A stretch of DNA of 8,369 nucleotides. It comes from DAOVFN01 sp964484305. GTDB taxonomy: Archaea; Aenigmatarchaeota; Aenigmatarchaeia; QMZP01. Below are positions 1 to 5,638 of the stretch, piece after piece; positions within the stretch are counted from its first letter, which is position 1; every line of letters starts with the position of its first letter. The position numbers and the translations under genes are program-made. The notes beneath the pieces were generated by a model. The model was not told the origin of the DNA. It saw nothing but the letters and a program-made list of their open reading frames with translations, and ran no database searches. The stretch covers positions 1-8,369 of the forward strand of contig CAZAEI010000037.1 in the NCBI GenBank assembly GCA_964484305.1. The letters run 5' to 3'.

Positions 1-587
1 CCTGCATTGGCCAGCCTCGAGGGGGCCTCCCCGGGGCCGGGCTTCTCGATAAAGCTCTCTACAAGGTCAAATCCCTCAGCCTTCTTGAGCCTGGCTATCC
101 CGAACCTGCTGACATCCCTCTCAGGGACCTCAAAGAGCAGGACAGTGGCCGCTGTCCCGAGCCTCTTCCTGCAGTTATTGTGATATTCTACCATCTTGGG
201 GAGGTCGAGCCTGGTGAGGTTGTCCCCGTATGCCACCACAATTTGGCCATCCCTGATGTTCATGTCCTGGATGACGTGGAACAAATCCCCGGCTGTCTCC
301 CTCTGGGGGGTGGGCACGGTTCTTACAGGGCTGGGATACCTGGAGTTCTTCAGGTAGCTGTCCAGGCATATTCCGTGCGTGTGGGAAAGAATCCTCTCCT
401 CAAAGTCATTGCCAGTGGTCCCTGAGATGGCAACAATGACCTCCTCTATATCCCTGTGGGTGAATATGTTCCCCAGAACCCAGTCTATAATGGGCTTTCC
501 CCTGACAGGGAGAAGCGGCTTGGGAACCCCGTAGGTGAGCGGCCTCAGACGGGTTCCCCTTCCTGCAGCCAGGACAATCGCCTTCAT
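1..587 (-). CDS. Sugar-1-phosphate nucleotidyltransferase (NDP-sugar pyrophosphorylase), C-terminus missing
   Basis: Predicted to transfer a nucleotidyl group from an NTP to a sugar-1-phosphate in the cytoplasm, giving an NDP-sugar and pyrophosphate. I translated this frame on the reverse complement: 195 codons are visible and the gene runs off the window with no stop. The Rossmann-like nucleotide-binding signature GRGTRLRPLT is at residues 9-18, followed by PKPLLPV at 22-28. RETAGDL at 96-102 fits the nucleotide-base loop, GDN at 121-123 is the metal/nucleotide site, FGIA is at 162-165 and EKP at 181-183. The last visible residues, LANAG, are where family members normally continue with the sugar-binding half. 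The start is the ATG at 585-587, with a TATA element 25 bases upstream. Substrate cannot be fixed: glucose-1-P uridylyl- or thymidylyltransferase are the main options, and the nearby UDP-glucose dehydrogenase mildly favours UDP-glucose. A C-terminal left-handed beta-helix (GlmU-like) cannot be excluded. Confidence 0.93.
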   Translation of the reverse strand, partial: MKAIVLAAGRGTRLRPLTYGVPKPLLPVRGKPIIDWVLGNIFTHRDIEEVIVAISGTTGNDFEERILSHTHGICLDSYLKNSRYPSPVRTVPTPQRETAGDLFHVIQDMNIRDGQIVVAYGDNLTRLDLPKMVEYHNNCRKRLGTAATVLLFEVPERDVSRFGIARLKKAEGFDLVESFIEKPGPGEAPSRLANA

Positions 588-608
588 ATAGAACCTACCA
601 CTGCCTTG

Positions 609-616
609 ATTTAAAT
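609..616 (-). promoter_or_regulatory. TATA element of the nucleotidyltransferase gene
   Basis: ATTTAAAT on the minus strand, preceded by A-rich AAAAGC as a possible BRE. Its centre lies about 25 bases before the ATG, so transcription should start at or next to the start codon (leaderless mRNA). No Shine-Dalgarno sequence is present, which agrees with this. Confidence 0.6.
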
Positions 617-677
617 GCTTTTAGGCAATGAATCCCCTTTCAGAAAACCACGCAAAAGCCGATAATGCCATTTGATT

Positions 678-715
678 GCAATCCCTTATACCCCACCTTT
701 CAGGGTGGGGATTGC
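678..715. repeat. Nested inverted repeat / stable hairpin in the gap between two genes
   Basis: The 181-base gap 588-768 holds one strong structure and no credible gene. CCCCACC (691-697) pairs with GGTGGGG (704-710) across a six-base loop. GCAATCC (678-684) pairs with GGATTGC (709-715) as an outer stem that competes for the last bases of the inner one. There is no T-run on either side, so it is not an obvious archaeal terminator. Palindromes of this kind (CCCCACC-short loop-GGTGGGG) also occur at the ends of IS200/IS605-type elements; that is a resemblance only, and no transposase gene is present. Confidence 0.6.
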
Positions 716-761
716 AAGAAGTACCCCATACAGATAATCAATGCATGCTCATATACATACT

Positions 762-777
762 CCATCATTCATGATGG
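762..777. repeat. Small hairpin over the methyltransferase stop codon
   Basis: CCATCA (762-767) pairs with TGATGG (772-777) around a four-base loop. The structure covers the stop codon and the last codon of the methyltransferase gene. It could protect the mRNA 3' end, but six base pairs can also arise by chance. Confidence 0.3.
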
Positions 778-1323
778 GTACTTGATTACCTGCGCCTTGA
801 TTATCACCGAATTCCCAAGGGTTCTCGGCAGCCTGCTGTCGGTCTTTTCTGATATTATCTTGAACCCTTCCAGAAGATCCCTTACCTCTCTGAAGCTGTA
901 ATCCCTTAAATGCCCTGGCCTGCCATCATCATAGGTGCGGTCAGCCCTTGCTGCATGGGCAGGGATTCTGCCTATCAGAAATGCAAGCCTGTATCTCAAT
1001 GAACAGATATTCGGGCAGCTCAGGATAAGATAACCATTGCGCTTAAGGACCCTTCTGATCTCTTGAACAAATCCCCTGGAGTTATAGATATGCTCAAGGA
1101 TTTCACCTGCCACGATTATGTCTACAGATTCATCCGGCAGGGGGATGCCCCTTGTTACGTCATGTATTATATCAGGATTCGCTTTTGAGTCCATATCGAT
1201 TGTGATGCTCTTCTTGCATTTTATGCCATGGCTGATGCATTTCCTGCCTGAACCCAGTTCGCATATAACACTACCCTCTGGGTCGCATGAAAGAATAAGC
1301 CTCTTCATTGTTTCGATTCTCAT
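769..1323 (-). CDS. Class I SAM-dependent methyltransferase (Methyltransf_11-like)
   Basis: A 184-residue soluble protein with the fold signatures of a class I methyltransferase. The SAM-binding loop ELGSGRK is at 22-28 (motif I), with an acidic residue at the end of beta 2 (TIDMD, 41-45) and LPDESVDIIVAGEILEHI at 62-79 covering motifs II/III. RVLKRNGYLILSCPN at 91-105 is the typical post-motif strand. GHLRDYSFREVRDLL near 137-151 matches the C-terminal segment of methyltransferases associated with glycan and glycosyltransferase loci. Acceptor unknown; the neighbouring nucleotide-sugar genes make a sugar or lipid-linked glycan plausible by inference only. The ATG at 1321-1323 is preferred because AAGGGGGTG (1331-1339) stands seven bases upstream as a near-consensus Shine-Dalgarno site; an in-frame ATG five codons later is the alternative. 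Base composition is AT-richer than the genes on either side, hinting at separate ancestry. Confidence 0.88.
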   Translation of the reverse strand: MRIETMKRLILSCDPEGSVICELGSGRKCISHGIKCKKSITIDMDSKANPDIIHDVTRGIPLPDESVDIIVAGEILEHIYNSRGFVQEIRRVLKRNGYLILSCPNICSLRYRLAFLIGRIPAHAARADRTYDDGRPGHLRDYSFREVRDLLEGFKIISEKTDSRLPRTLGNSVIIKAQVIKYPS

Positions 1324-1330
1324 TTCAGCA

Positions 1331-1377
1331 CACCCCCTTCCCGAACAGACAATGAATCTTGGAATTCCTGTTTAAAT
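1331..1377 (-). promoter_or_regulatory. TATA element and Shine-Dalgarno site of the methyltransferase gene
   Basis: On the minus strand ATTTAAA (1371-1377) should place the transcript start near 1347, leaving a leader of about 24 bases. That leader contains AAGGGGGTG (1331-1339), one mismatch from the archaeal anti-16S consensus AGGAGGTG and seven bases from the ATG. This gene therefore appears leadered, unlike most others here. Confidence 0.5.
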
Positions 1378-1394
1378 GAATTGCCCTGCCACAG

Positions 1395-1401
1395 ATTTAA
1401 A
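1395..1401 (+). promoter_or_regulatory. TATA element of the UPF0104-type membrane protein gene
   Basis: ATTTAAA lies 28 bases (centre) before the ATG at 1426. This predicts a leaderless transcript and decides the start: an in-frame TTG at 1381 lies upstream of the predicted transcript start. It is only about 20 bases from the methyltransferase TATA element, so the two promoters are back to back. Confidence 0.6.
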
Positions 1402-1425
1402 GACGCAAAATTAAAATGCTGTATT

Positions 1426-2388
1426 ATGAATGTCTCAAAGTTCCTGCCTGTAATCGGAATCGTTATATTCATAATCGTGCTGCTGAACGTGAACCTGCCG
1501 GAGATAGCGGGTTACATAGCCAATGCAGACCCCCTTTTCCTGGCCCTGGTCGTCCTCCTCCATATACCCGTCATTCTGATGAAGGCAGGGAAATGGAGGG
1601 TGATAATAAGGGCCTGCGGGGAGGATGCCCCCCTGCTCCAGTGCGTGCATGCCTGGCTCGTGGGCTTTGTCATAGGGATAACGACCCCGGGAAGGATAGG
1701 GGACATATCAAAGGCCTGCTACCTCAGGGAAAGGATGCCCCTGGGAAGGGGCATAGCCACTGTAGTGATTGACAGGCTAATAGACATCTTTACGCTCTTT
1801 TTCCTGGCCATCCTCGGAACGGTTGTTTTCGTGTACGCCTACAGCGAATTCCTACAGTCCGGGTTCCTCTCCGTACTCCTGGTTTTCTTCTCTGCCTTCC
1901 TCCTCTCTGCCTTCCTTGTTCTGACCAAGAGGGACATTGTAAAGGGATTCGCCAGGCCAATATTCAGGAGATTCGTCCCGGGGAAATACAAGTCCGGGAT
2001 GAGGATAACCTTCCATGACTTCTACCTCGGGTTAAGGGATATCAGGAAGAGGGGACGACTGGTGGCATTCTCTGTGGCGGTTTCCCTGATTTCCTGGCTG
2101 ATCATCATACTCCAGGTCAAGCTGGTATCCATGGCATTGTCCCTTGAGATAGACTACCTCTTCCTCCTCTCTGTGATGCCCGTGGTCACGCTCCTTGACA
2201 TCCTGCCGATATCCTTCTCAGGCCTTGGAACAAGGGAGGTTGCCCTCATATTCTTCCTGGGAATCCTGTCTGTCCCGATGGTGACAGCGGTTTCATTCTC
2301 TGTCCTGATATTCCTTCTGGACTATCTGGTGCTCGTCCCCTTTGGCCTGCTGTTCTGGTTCATGAAGCCCATCAGAATAGAGCTCTGA
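1426..2388 (+). CDS. UPF0104 / lysylphosphatidylglycerol synthase TM-region (AglD-like C-terminal) membrane protein
   Basis: A 320-residue polytopic membrane protein starting at the ATG at 1426. Hydrophobic segments lie roughly at residues 5-21, 36-53, 74-86, 112-138, 148-166, 212-233, 243-261 and 270-312. Family landmarks are GKWRVI (55-60), TPGRIGDISKA (87-97), the charged VVIDRLIDIF (113-122) and FSGLGTREVAL (264-274), the last matching the GLGxRE block of the LPG_synthase_TM family. Family members are flippase-like integral membrane proteins or the membrane part of glycan/lipid-modifying enzymes; in archaea they often sit next to glycosyltransferases. No glycosyltransferase domain is fused here. 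It lies between nucleotide-sugar genes, so a role in envelope glycan or lipid-linked sugar handling is a reasonable inference. Its 3' end converges on the UDP-glucose dehydrogenase gene with a gap of only nine bases and no visible terminator. Confidence 0.88.
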   Translation: MNVSKFLPVIGIVIFIIVLLNVNLPEIAGYIANADPLFLALVVLLHIPVILMKAGKWRVIIRACGEDAPLLQCVHAWLVGFVIGITTPGRIGDISKACYLRERMPLGRGIATVVIDRLIDIFTLFFLAILGTVVFVYAYSEFLQSGFLSVLLVFFSAFLLSAFLVLTKRDIVKGFARPIFRRFVPGKYKSGMRITFHDFYLGLRDIRKRGRLVAFSVAVSLISWLIIILQVKLVSMALSLEIDYLFLLSVMPVVTLLDILPISFSGLGTREVALIFFLGILSVPMVTAVSFSVLIFLLDYLVLVPFGLLFWFMKPIRIEL

Positions 2389-2397
2389 ATACAGGAC

Positions 2398-3690
2398 CTA
2401 CCAGCAGACACCCTCAAAACCGGAAACCCTGTTCGGGTTCAGGGCCTTCCTGCCCTCGATTATTATCCTTTCCCTCATCCCTGAGAAGTCCTGGTCAGTG
2501 AGCTCCCTGAACTCAGGCCACTCGGTAAGGACCAGGCAGGCGTCAGCGCCCTTTAGGGCCTCCTGGGCGCTCCTGAAATAGCCCGCCCTGGGCGATACCT
2601 TCCTGAAGTTCTCTGCAGCCCTGGGGTCATAGGCCCTCACCCTGGCCCCGTACCTGAGAAGCTCGCTCACGACCTTTATAGCAGGCGACTCCCTGACATC
2701 ATCTGTCTCTGGCTTGAAGGCAAGCCCCAGGACGGCTATGTTCCTGCCCTTGAGACTGCCTGCCCTCTTCCTGAGCAGGTCAACAATCCTGAGGGGCTGC
2801 CCCTGGTTGAGCCTTACTGCCTCCTCCAGGAGCCTGGGCTCGTACCCCAGGGTGATGCCCTTGCGGACCAGGGCCATGACGTCCTTGGGGAAGCAGGAGC
2901 CACCGAAGCCTATCCCTGCCCTGAGGAAGTGGGGGGAGACCCTCTTGTCAAGGCCCACACCCTTCATGACCTCATACACGTCCACGCCAAGCCTCTTGGC
3001 CATGTTTCCAATCTCGTTTGCAAAGGAGACCTTTGTCGCAAGGAAGGCATTGGAGGCGTACTTCACAAGCTCGGCCGCCCTGATGCTGGTCCTGATTACA
3101 GGGGCATCAAAGACCGAGTGGAGCTCCTCCAGGGCATCCCCTGAACGTTTGTCCAGCTCACCTATCACTATCCTGTCGGGCTCGAGGACGTCCTGGAGGG
3201 CCGAGCCCTCCCTGAGGAACTCAGGGACCATTCCAACACCGAAGTCCTGGCCGGCCTTCCTGCCGGAGAACTCCTCGAGGTTGGGGATGACCACTCTCTC
3301 TGTGGTGTCAGGGACAACCGTGGACTTCACAGCAACGACACGGTAGCCCTCCAGGCCCTCCAGGACCCTGCCCATGTCCCTGGAGACGTGCTCGATAAAC
3401 CTCAGGTCGATGCTTCCGTCCCTCTTGGATGGCGTGGGGACGCAGATAAAGCCCACATCGCTCTTCTTCATGGCCTCCTCGAGGCTGGTGGTGGCCTCCA
3501 GGCGCTCGTCCCTTATGGCTGACCTGATTGCCTCCTCAAGGCCTGGCTCGTATATGGGTGACACCCCGGCCTTTATCTTGCCCACCCTGTTCTCATCAAT
3601 ATCCATGCAGACTACATGGTGGCCCTTCACAGCAAGGCCGACCCCTGTCGAGAGGCCCGCATAGCCTGTGCCTATAACAGAGACATTCAT
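2398..3690 (-). CDS. ugd: UDP-glucose 6-dehydrogenase (UDP-glucose/GDP-mannose dehydrogenase family)
   Basis: A complete 430-residue cytoplasmic enzyme expected to oxidise UDP-glucose twice with NAD+ to UDP-glucuronate. The N-terminal Rossmann motif is GTGYAG at 7-12. VPEFLREGSA at 155-164 carries the family Glu, and LVKYASNAFLA at 208-218 holds the conserved Lys210 and Asn214. GFGGSCFPKD at 261-270 contains the catalytic Cys266. AFKPETDDVRESPA at 324-337 opens the C-terminal UDP-binding domain. The GFGGSCFPKD form is that of UDP-glucose/GDP-mannose dehydrogenases rather than the WecC type (which has GHC), so UDP-glucose is the most likely substrate, though GDP-mannose is not excluded. Length matches the family. 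With the nucleotidyltransferase at the window start it could form a two-step route from sugar-1-phosphate to a uronic-acid donor for surface glycans. Confidence 0.95.
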   Translation of the reverse strand: MNVSVIGTGYAGLSTGVGLAVKGHHVVCMDIDENRVGKIKAGVSPIYEPGLEEAIRSAIRDERLEATTSLEEAMKKSDVGFICVPTPSKRDGSIDLRFIEHVSRDMGRVLEGLEGYRVVAVKSTVVPDTTERVVIPNLEEFSGRKAGQDFGVGMVPEFLREGSALQDVLEPDRIVIGELDKRSGDALEELHSVFDAPVIRTSIRAAELVKYASNAFLATKVSFANEIGNMAKRLGVDVYEVMKGVGLDKRVSPHFLRAGIGFGGSCFPKDVMALVRKGITLGYEPRLLEEAVRLNQGQPLRIVDLLRKRAGSLKGRNIAVLGLAFKPETDDVRESPAIKVVSELLRYGARVRAYDPRAAENFRKVSPRAGYFRSAQEALKGADACLVLTEWPEFRELTDQDFSGMRERIIIEGRKALNPNRVSGFEGVCW

Positions 3691-3761
3691 CCTATCACGT
3701 GTTAAGTAATATCCAGAAAATTTTATAAGGCTATTTATTTCAGGCCCTGCAATTAATTATC
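3691..3761. promoter_or_regulatory. Divergent promoter region between ugd and the pilin-like gene
   Basis: This 71-base gap holds promoters for both genes. For ugd (minus), TTATAAAA at 3721-3728 is centred 34 bases before the ATG, giving a leader of only a few bases. For the pilin-like gene (plus), TATTTATT at 3732-3739 is centred about 26 bases before the ATG, predicting a leaderless transcript. The elements almost touch, so the two genes may compete for or share transcription factors. Confidence 0.55.
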
Positions 3762-4466
3762 ATGAAGGCAGTCACCCTGATTTCTGCAATAGTCTTCATA
3801 GCCATAACCATATCAGCCATGGCCCTGATATACCAGACAGGCATGCCCATAATCCAGAGGATGCAGTCCTCGGCGGCCCTGGACAGGATGACCTCGGCCT
3901 TCACAGACCTGGACGAGGCCATCCAGAGGGTGGCTTCAGAAGGCAACGGCTCCAGGAGGGTATTTGACCTGGACACCGGGGAGGGGAGGCTCTCCCTGGA
4001 CCCGGATAATGATGAAATCTCATGGCAGTTCGATGCCGAGAACTCGGTCCTGAGGCCCAGGACAGCCAGATACCTGGGCAATGTGGTTAGCGGCTCGAAC
4101 CTCGAGGCCTCCCTCTATGAGGGGGTGCACGGCCCGGGCCAGGCTTATATCATGGAGAACGATCACCTCAGGGTTTACCTGAGGAAGCTCCAGCCCGAAC
4201 AGGCCTATTCCACAGGAGAACTTCTCCTGGATGTCTACCAGAAGGACCTGAGTGAGTGGCTGCCCCTTGACTGGCTCAACATCTCCCTGGACGGCCAGGC
4301 CTCTTCCATGAGCGGCACAGGCCACACAGAGGCCGAGAGGATTGGGATAAACCTCCCCAGGGCAAGGGTCACAGCCCTTATGGACTCCAGCTATGCCAAC
4401 TACTCGGTAAGCTTCACCCTGGAGTCAGGGGCTGACTTCATAACAATAGAAGGGGATGTTCTGTAG
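3762..4466 (+). CDS. Pilin-like single-pass secreted/membrane protein, archaeal
   Basis: A 234-residue protein with a very short charged leader (MKA) followed by one hydrophobic helix at about 4-26 (SAIVFIAITISAMALIY at 8-24), then a long polar domain facing outside. This architecture recalls archaeal type IV pilin/archaellin-like proteins, where a prepilin peptidase cuts just before the helix; the exact cut site is not clear. Residues 36-65 look helical and contain ASEGNGSRR (58-66), a motif I associate with uncharacterised archaeal membrane proteins of this type. The remainder is beta-rich, ending LESGADFITIEGDVL. Three N-X-S sequons (Asn62, Asn173, Asn213) could be glycosylated, which would fit the sugar-nucleotide genes next door. 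GC-rich like ugd and porA, so probably backbone. Its last 49 bases have a diverged copy at 5587-5635. Function unknown; assembly into a filament is inference. Confidence 0.8.
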   Translation: MKAVTLISAIVFIAITISAMALIYQTGMPIIQRMQSSAALDRMTSAFTDLDEAIQRVASEGNGSRRVFDLDTGEGRLSLDPDNDEISWQFDAENSVLRPRTARYLGNVVSGSNLEASLYEGVHGPGQAYIMENDHLRVYLRKLQPEQAYSTGELLLDVYQKDLSEWLPLDWLNISLDGQASSMSGTGHTEAERIGINLPRARVTALMDSSYANYSVSFTLESGADFITIEGDVL

Positions 4467-4519
4467 CCTGCGCAGGTTTGCCATTACATTCTGCATGCTT
4501 TTTGAAATTTACGCTGAAA

Positions 4520-4560
4520 ATGTAGTCATCTTATAGATAAATTATTTAAATATGTAGTCA
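4520..4560 (+). promoter_or_regulatory. Fic promoter: TATA element flanked by two ATGTAGTCA repeats
   Basis: ATGTAGTCA occurs at 4520-4528 and again at 4552-4560, in the same orientation and 32 bases apart (about three helical turns). The TATA element ATTTAAAT (4544-4551) lies immediately before the second copy, centred about 24 bases from the Fic ATG, so the transcript should be leaderless. Sites bracketing the TATA box are well placed to block TBP/TFB or polymerase and look like a regulator-binding pair. The regulator is unknown; autoregulation by the Fic protein's basic N-terminus is one possibility. Confidence 0.5.
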
Positions 4561-4571
4561 CTAGTATCCAT

Positions 4572-5516
4572 ATGCACATTGAAATCCGTAAAAGGGGAAA
4601 AAGAAAGGAAATCTACCTCGCTCACTCCTTCAGGGATAATGGCAGGGTCAGGAAGGTCAGAAGGAAACTGGGCGTGGATTTGACAGAAAAGGAGATAGAT
4701 GCTGCCAGGGAGGGCGCGGAAAGGGCAATATTGGAGCAGATAGAGATTTACAGGAGGATCAGGGACCCCTTGCATACCGTCCTTTCTGAAAGGGAAATGA
4801 AGATTGTTGATGAAATTACCCAGGATATTGATTTGAAGATTGAGCATCTCTCTGAAGAGGATTGGTTTGTATTCACAGAAGCGTTTACATATGATACCAA
4901 TGCTATTGAAGGCTCGGCTGTCACTGCATCAGAGGTTAGGGATATAATTGAGAGGGACCGCTGGCCCATTGACAAATCAAAAGAGGACATATCAGAGACA
5001 TATGGAGTTGCAGAAGCTGTGAAATATATAAGGGAAACCAAGGAGCACATATCACTTGATTTGTTAAAGAGGTTGCATAGTATTGTTTTCAAGAATTCCA
5101 AGGACTTTGCAGGAAGGTTCAGGGAGCCGGGCATTGAGGTTGTTGTTGCAGACAGCAGAGGAAACATATTGCACCGGGGGGCTCCCCAGAGGCATGTGGT
5201 GAGTCTCTTAAAGGAATTGATTGACTGGTATAATTCAAACAAGGAGAATTATCATCCAATTGTTTTTGCAGCTGTTGTTCACAACCAGTTCGAGAACATA
5301 CACCCATTCCAGGACGGGAATGGGAGGGTAGGAAGGCTATTGTTAAACAACATACTATTGAAGCATAAATTGCCTCCAGTAAACATCGAGTTCAAGAAAA
5401 GGGGTGCGTATTATTCCTCATTGAGGAATTATCAAAGAACCGGAAACATAAGGCCTACCATTGAATTAATAATTAAGGAATACAGGGAATTGAAGAAGTC
5501 CCTGAGAAAGAGGTGA
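4572..5516 (+). CDS. Fic-domain protein (AMPylator type, cis-inhibited), with basic N-terminal domain
   Basis: A 314-residue Fic protein, predicted to transfer AMP (or another NMP) from a nucleotide to a target protein hydroxyl. The catalytic loop HPFQDGNGRVGR at 244-255 matches HxFx(D/E)GNGRxxR, with catalytic His244, Asp248 and Arg252/Arg255. The beta-hairpin flap for the target is around 188-206. TNAIEG at 109-114 fits the inhibitory (S/T)xxxE(G/N) motif; being N-terminal to the core in the same chain makes this a self-inhibited (class II) Fic. Residues 1-40 are very basic (IEIRKRGKRKEIYL, then GRVRKVRRKLG) and resemble the N-terminal segment common to archaeal Fic proteins and some IS-type transposases, so nucleic-acid binding is possible. 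No separate antitoxin gene is adjacent. AT-richer than the pilin-like gene upstream, indicating acquisition. Start ATG supported by TATA spacing; the protein looks complete. Confidence 0.93.
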   Translation: MHIEIRKRGKRKEIYLAHSFRDNGRVRKVRRKLGVDLTEKEIDAAREGAERAILEQIEIYRRIRDPLHTVLSEREMKIVDEITQDIDLKIEHLSEEDWFVFTEAFTYDTNAIEGSAVTASEVRDIIERDRWPIDKSKEDISETYGVAEAVKYIRETKEHISLDLLKRLHSIVFKNSKDFAGRFREPGIEVVVADSRGNILHRGAPQRHVVSLLKELIDWYNSNKENYHPIVFAAVVHNQFENIHPFQDGNGRVGRLLLNNILLKHKLPPVNIEFKKRGAYYSSLRNYQRTGNIRPTIELIIKEYRELKKSLRKR

Positions 5517-5542
5517 CTACATTTCCAGGCCTTGTAGTCACC
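5512..5542. repeat. 10-bp perfect inverted repeat on the Fic stop codon, made of the promoter motif
   Basis: GGTGACTACA (5512-5521) and TGTAGTCACC (5533-5542) are perfect inverted copies separated by 11 bases. The Fic stop codon (5514-5516) lies inside the left arm. The arms contain the same TGTAGTCA word that occurs twice around the Fic promoter. It may act as an mRNA 3' hairpin, a regulator-binding site, or the edge of the acquired Fic segment; the sequence alone does not decide. Confidence 0.65.
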
Positions 5543-5558
5543 AGCTCCGCGCGGGGCT
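5543..5558. repeat. GC-rich near-palindrome abutting the Fic 3' hairpin
   Basis: AGCTCCGCGCGGGGCT is a palindrome apart from one T/G pair, with the perfect core CCGCGCGG at 5547-5554. It begins at the base after the previous inverted repeat and ends inside the first bases of the porA-like remnant. CG-rich words of this kind stand out in the AT-rich surroundings. Role unknown. Confidence 0.45.
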
Positions 5559-5591
5559 ACTGCAGGAACTTTGCCTGCCACATCATCCTGG
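5557..5591 (-). pseudogene. 3'-end remnant of a porA-like gene (last ~11 codons)
   Basis: Read on the minus strand, this ends RMMWQAKFLQ-stop, matching the KVMWQGKFLQ-stop end of the porA gene at 7696. By eye 29 of 35 bases agree with 7696-7730 without gaps, and the stop is TAG instead of TGA. The similarity ends where a pilin-like remnant on the other strand begins (shared bases 5587-5591). Nothing else of porA is present, so this is a non-functional fragment, most simply the edge of a duplicated or recombined segment. Confidence 0.8.
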
Positions 5592-5635
5592 AATCCGGGG
5601 CTGACTTCATAGCGATAGAAGGGGATTTGCTGTAA
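5587..5635 (+). pseudogene. 3'-end remnant of the pilin-like gene (last ~16 codons)
   Basis: In frame this reads LESGADFIAIEGDLL-stop, against LESGADFITIEGDVL-stop at the end of the gene at 3762-4466. By eye 42 of 49 bases agree with 4418-4466 with no gap; the stop is TAA instead of TAG. Most changes are silent or conservative, suggesting descent from a related functional gene. No start or upstream part exists here. The Nudix gene's stop codon follows three bases later, so the remnant sits tightly at that module's edge. Confidence 0.85.
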
Positions 5636-5638
5636 AAA

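Noticed and set aside
678..715. CRISPR-like repeat unit
   Set aside because: Single occurrence, with no regularly spaced copies in the window.
665..901. Possible small plus-strand gene of 78 codons
   Set aside because: Most of it is antisense to the methyltransferase gene, it runs through the 678-715 hairpin, and it has no Shine-Dalgarno or well-placed TATA element.
1381..1425. N-terminal extension of the UPF0104-type protein from a TTG at 1381
   Set aside because: The TATA element at 1395-1401 lies inside it and predicts transcription from about 1426, where an ATG begins a normal hydrophobic N-terminus.
2714..3346. Long plus-strand open frame of 210 codons opposite ugd
   Set aside because: Low-complexity Ser/Arg/Leu composition typical of the antisense frame of a GC-rich gene; ugd on the other strand has all family motifs.
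4467..4500. Third, more degraded porA 3' remnant directly after the pilin-like stop (GCAGG...TTTGCC...ACAT resembles 5563-5583)
   Set aside because: It needs several gaps to align and could be chance; CCTGCGCAGG (4467-4476) may just be a short palindrome. Worth testing against an empty site in a relative.
4499..4503. Five-T run as terminator of the pilin-like gene
   Set aside because: Archaeal terminators are T-rich, but five Ts in AT-rich sequence are too weak to call.
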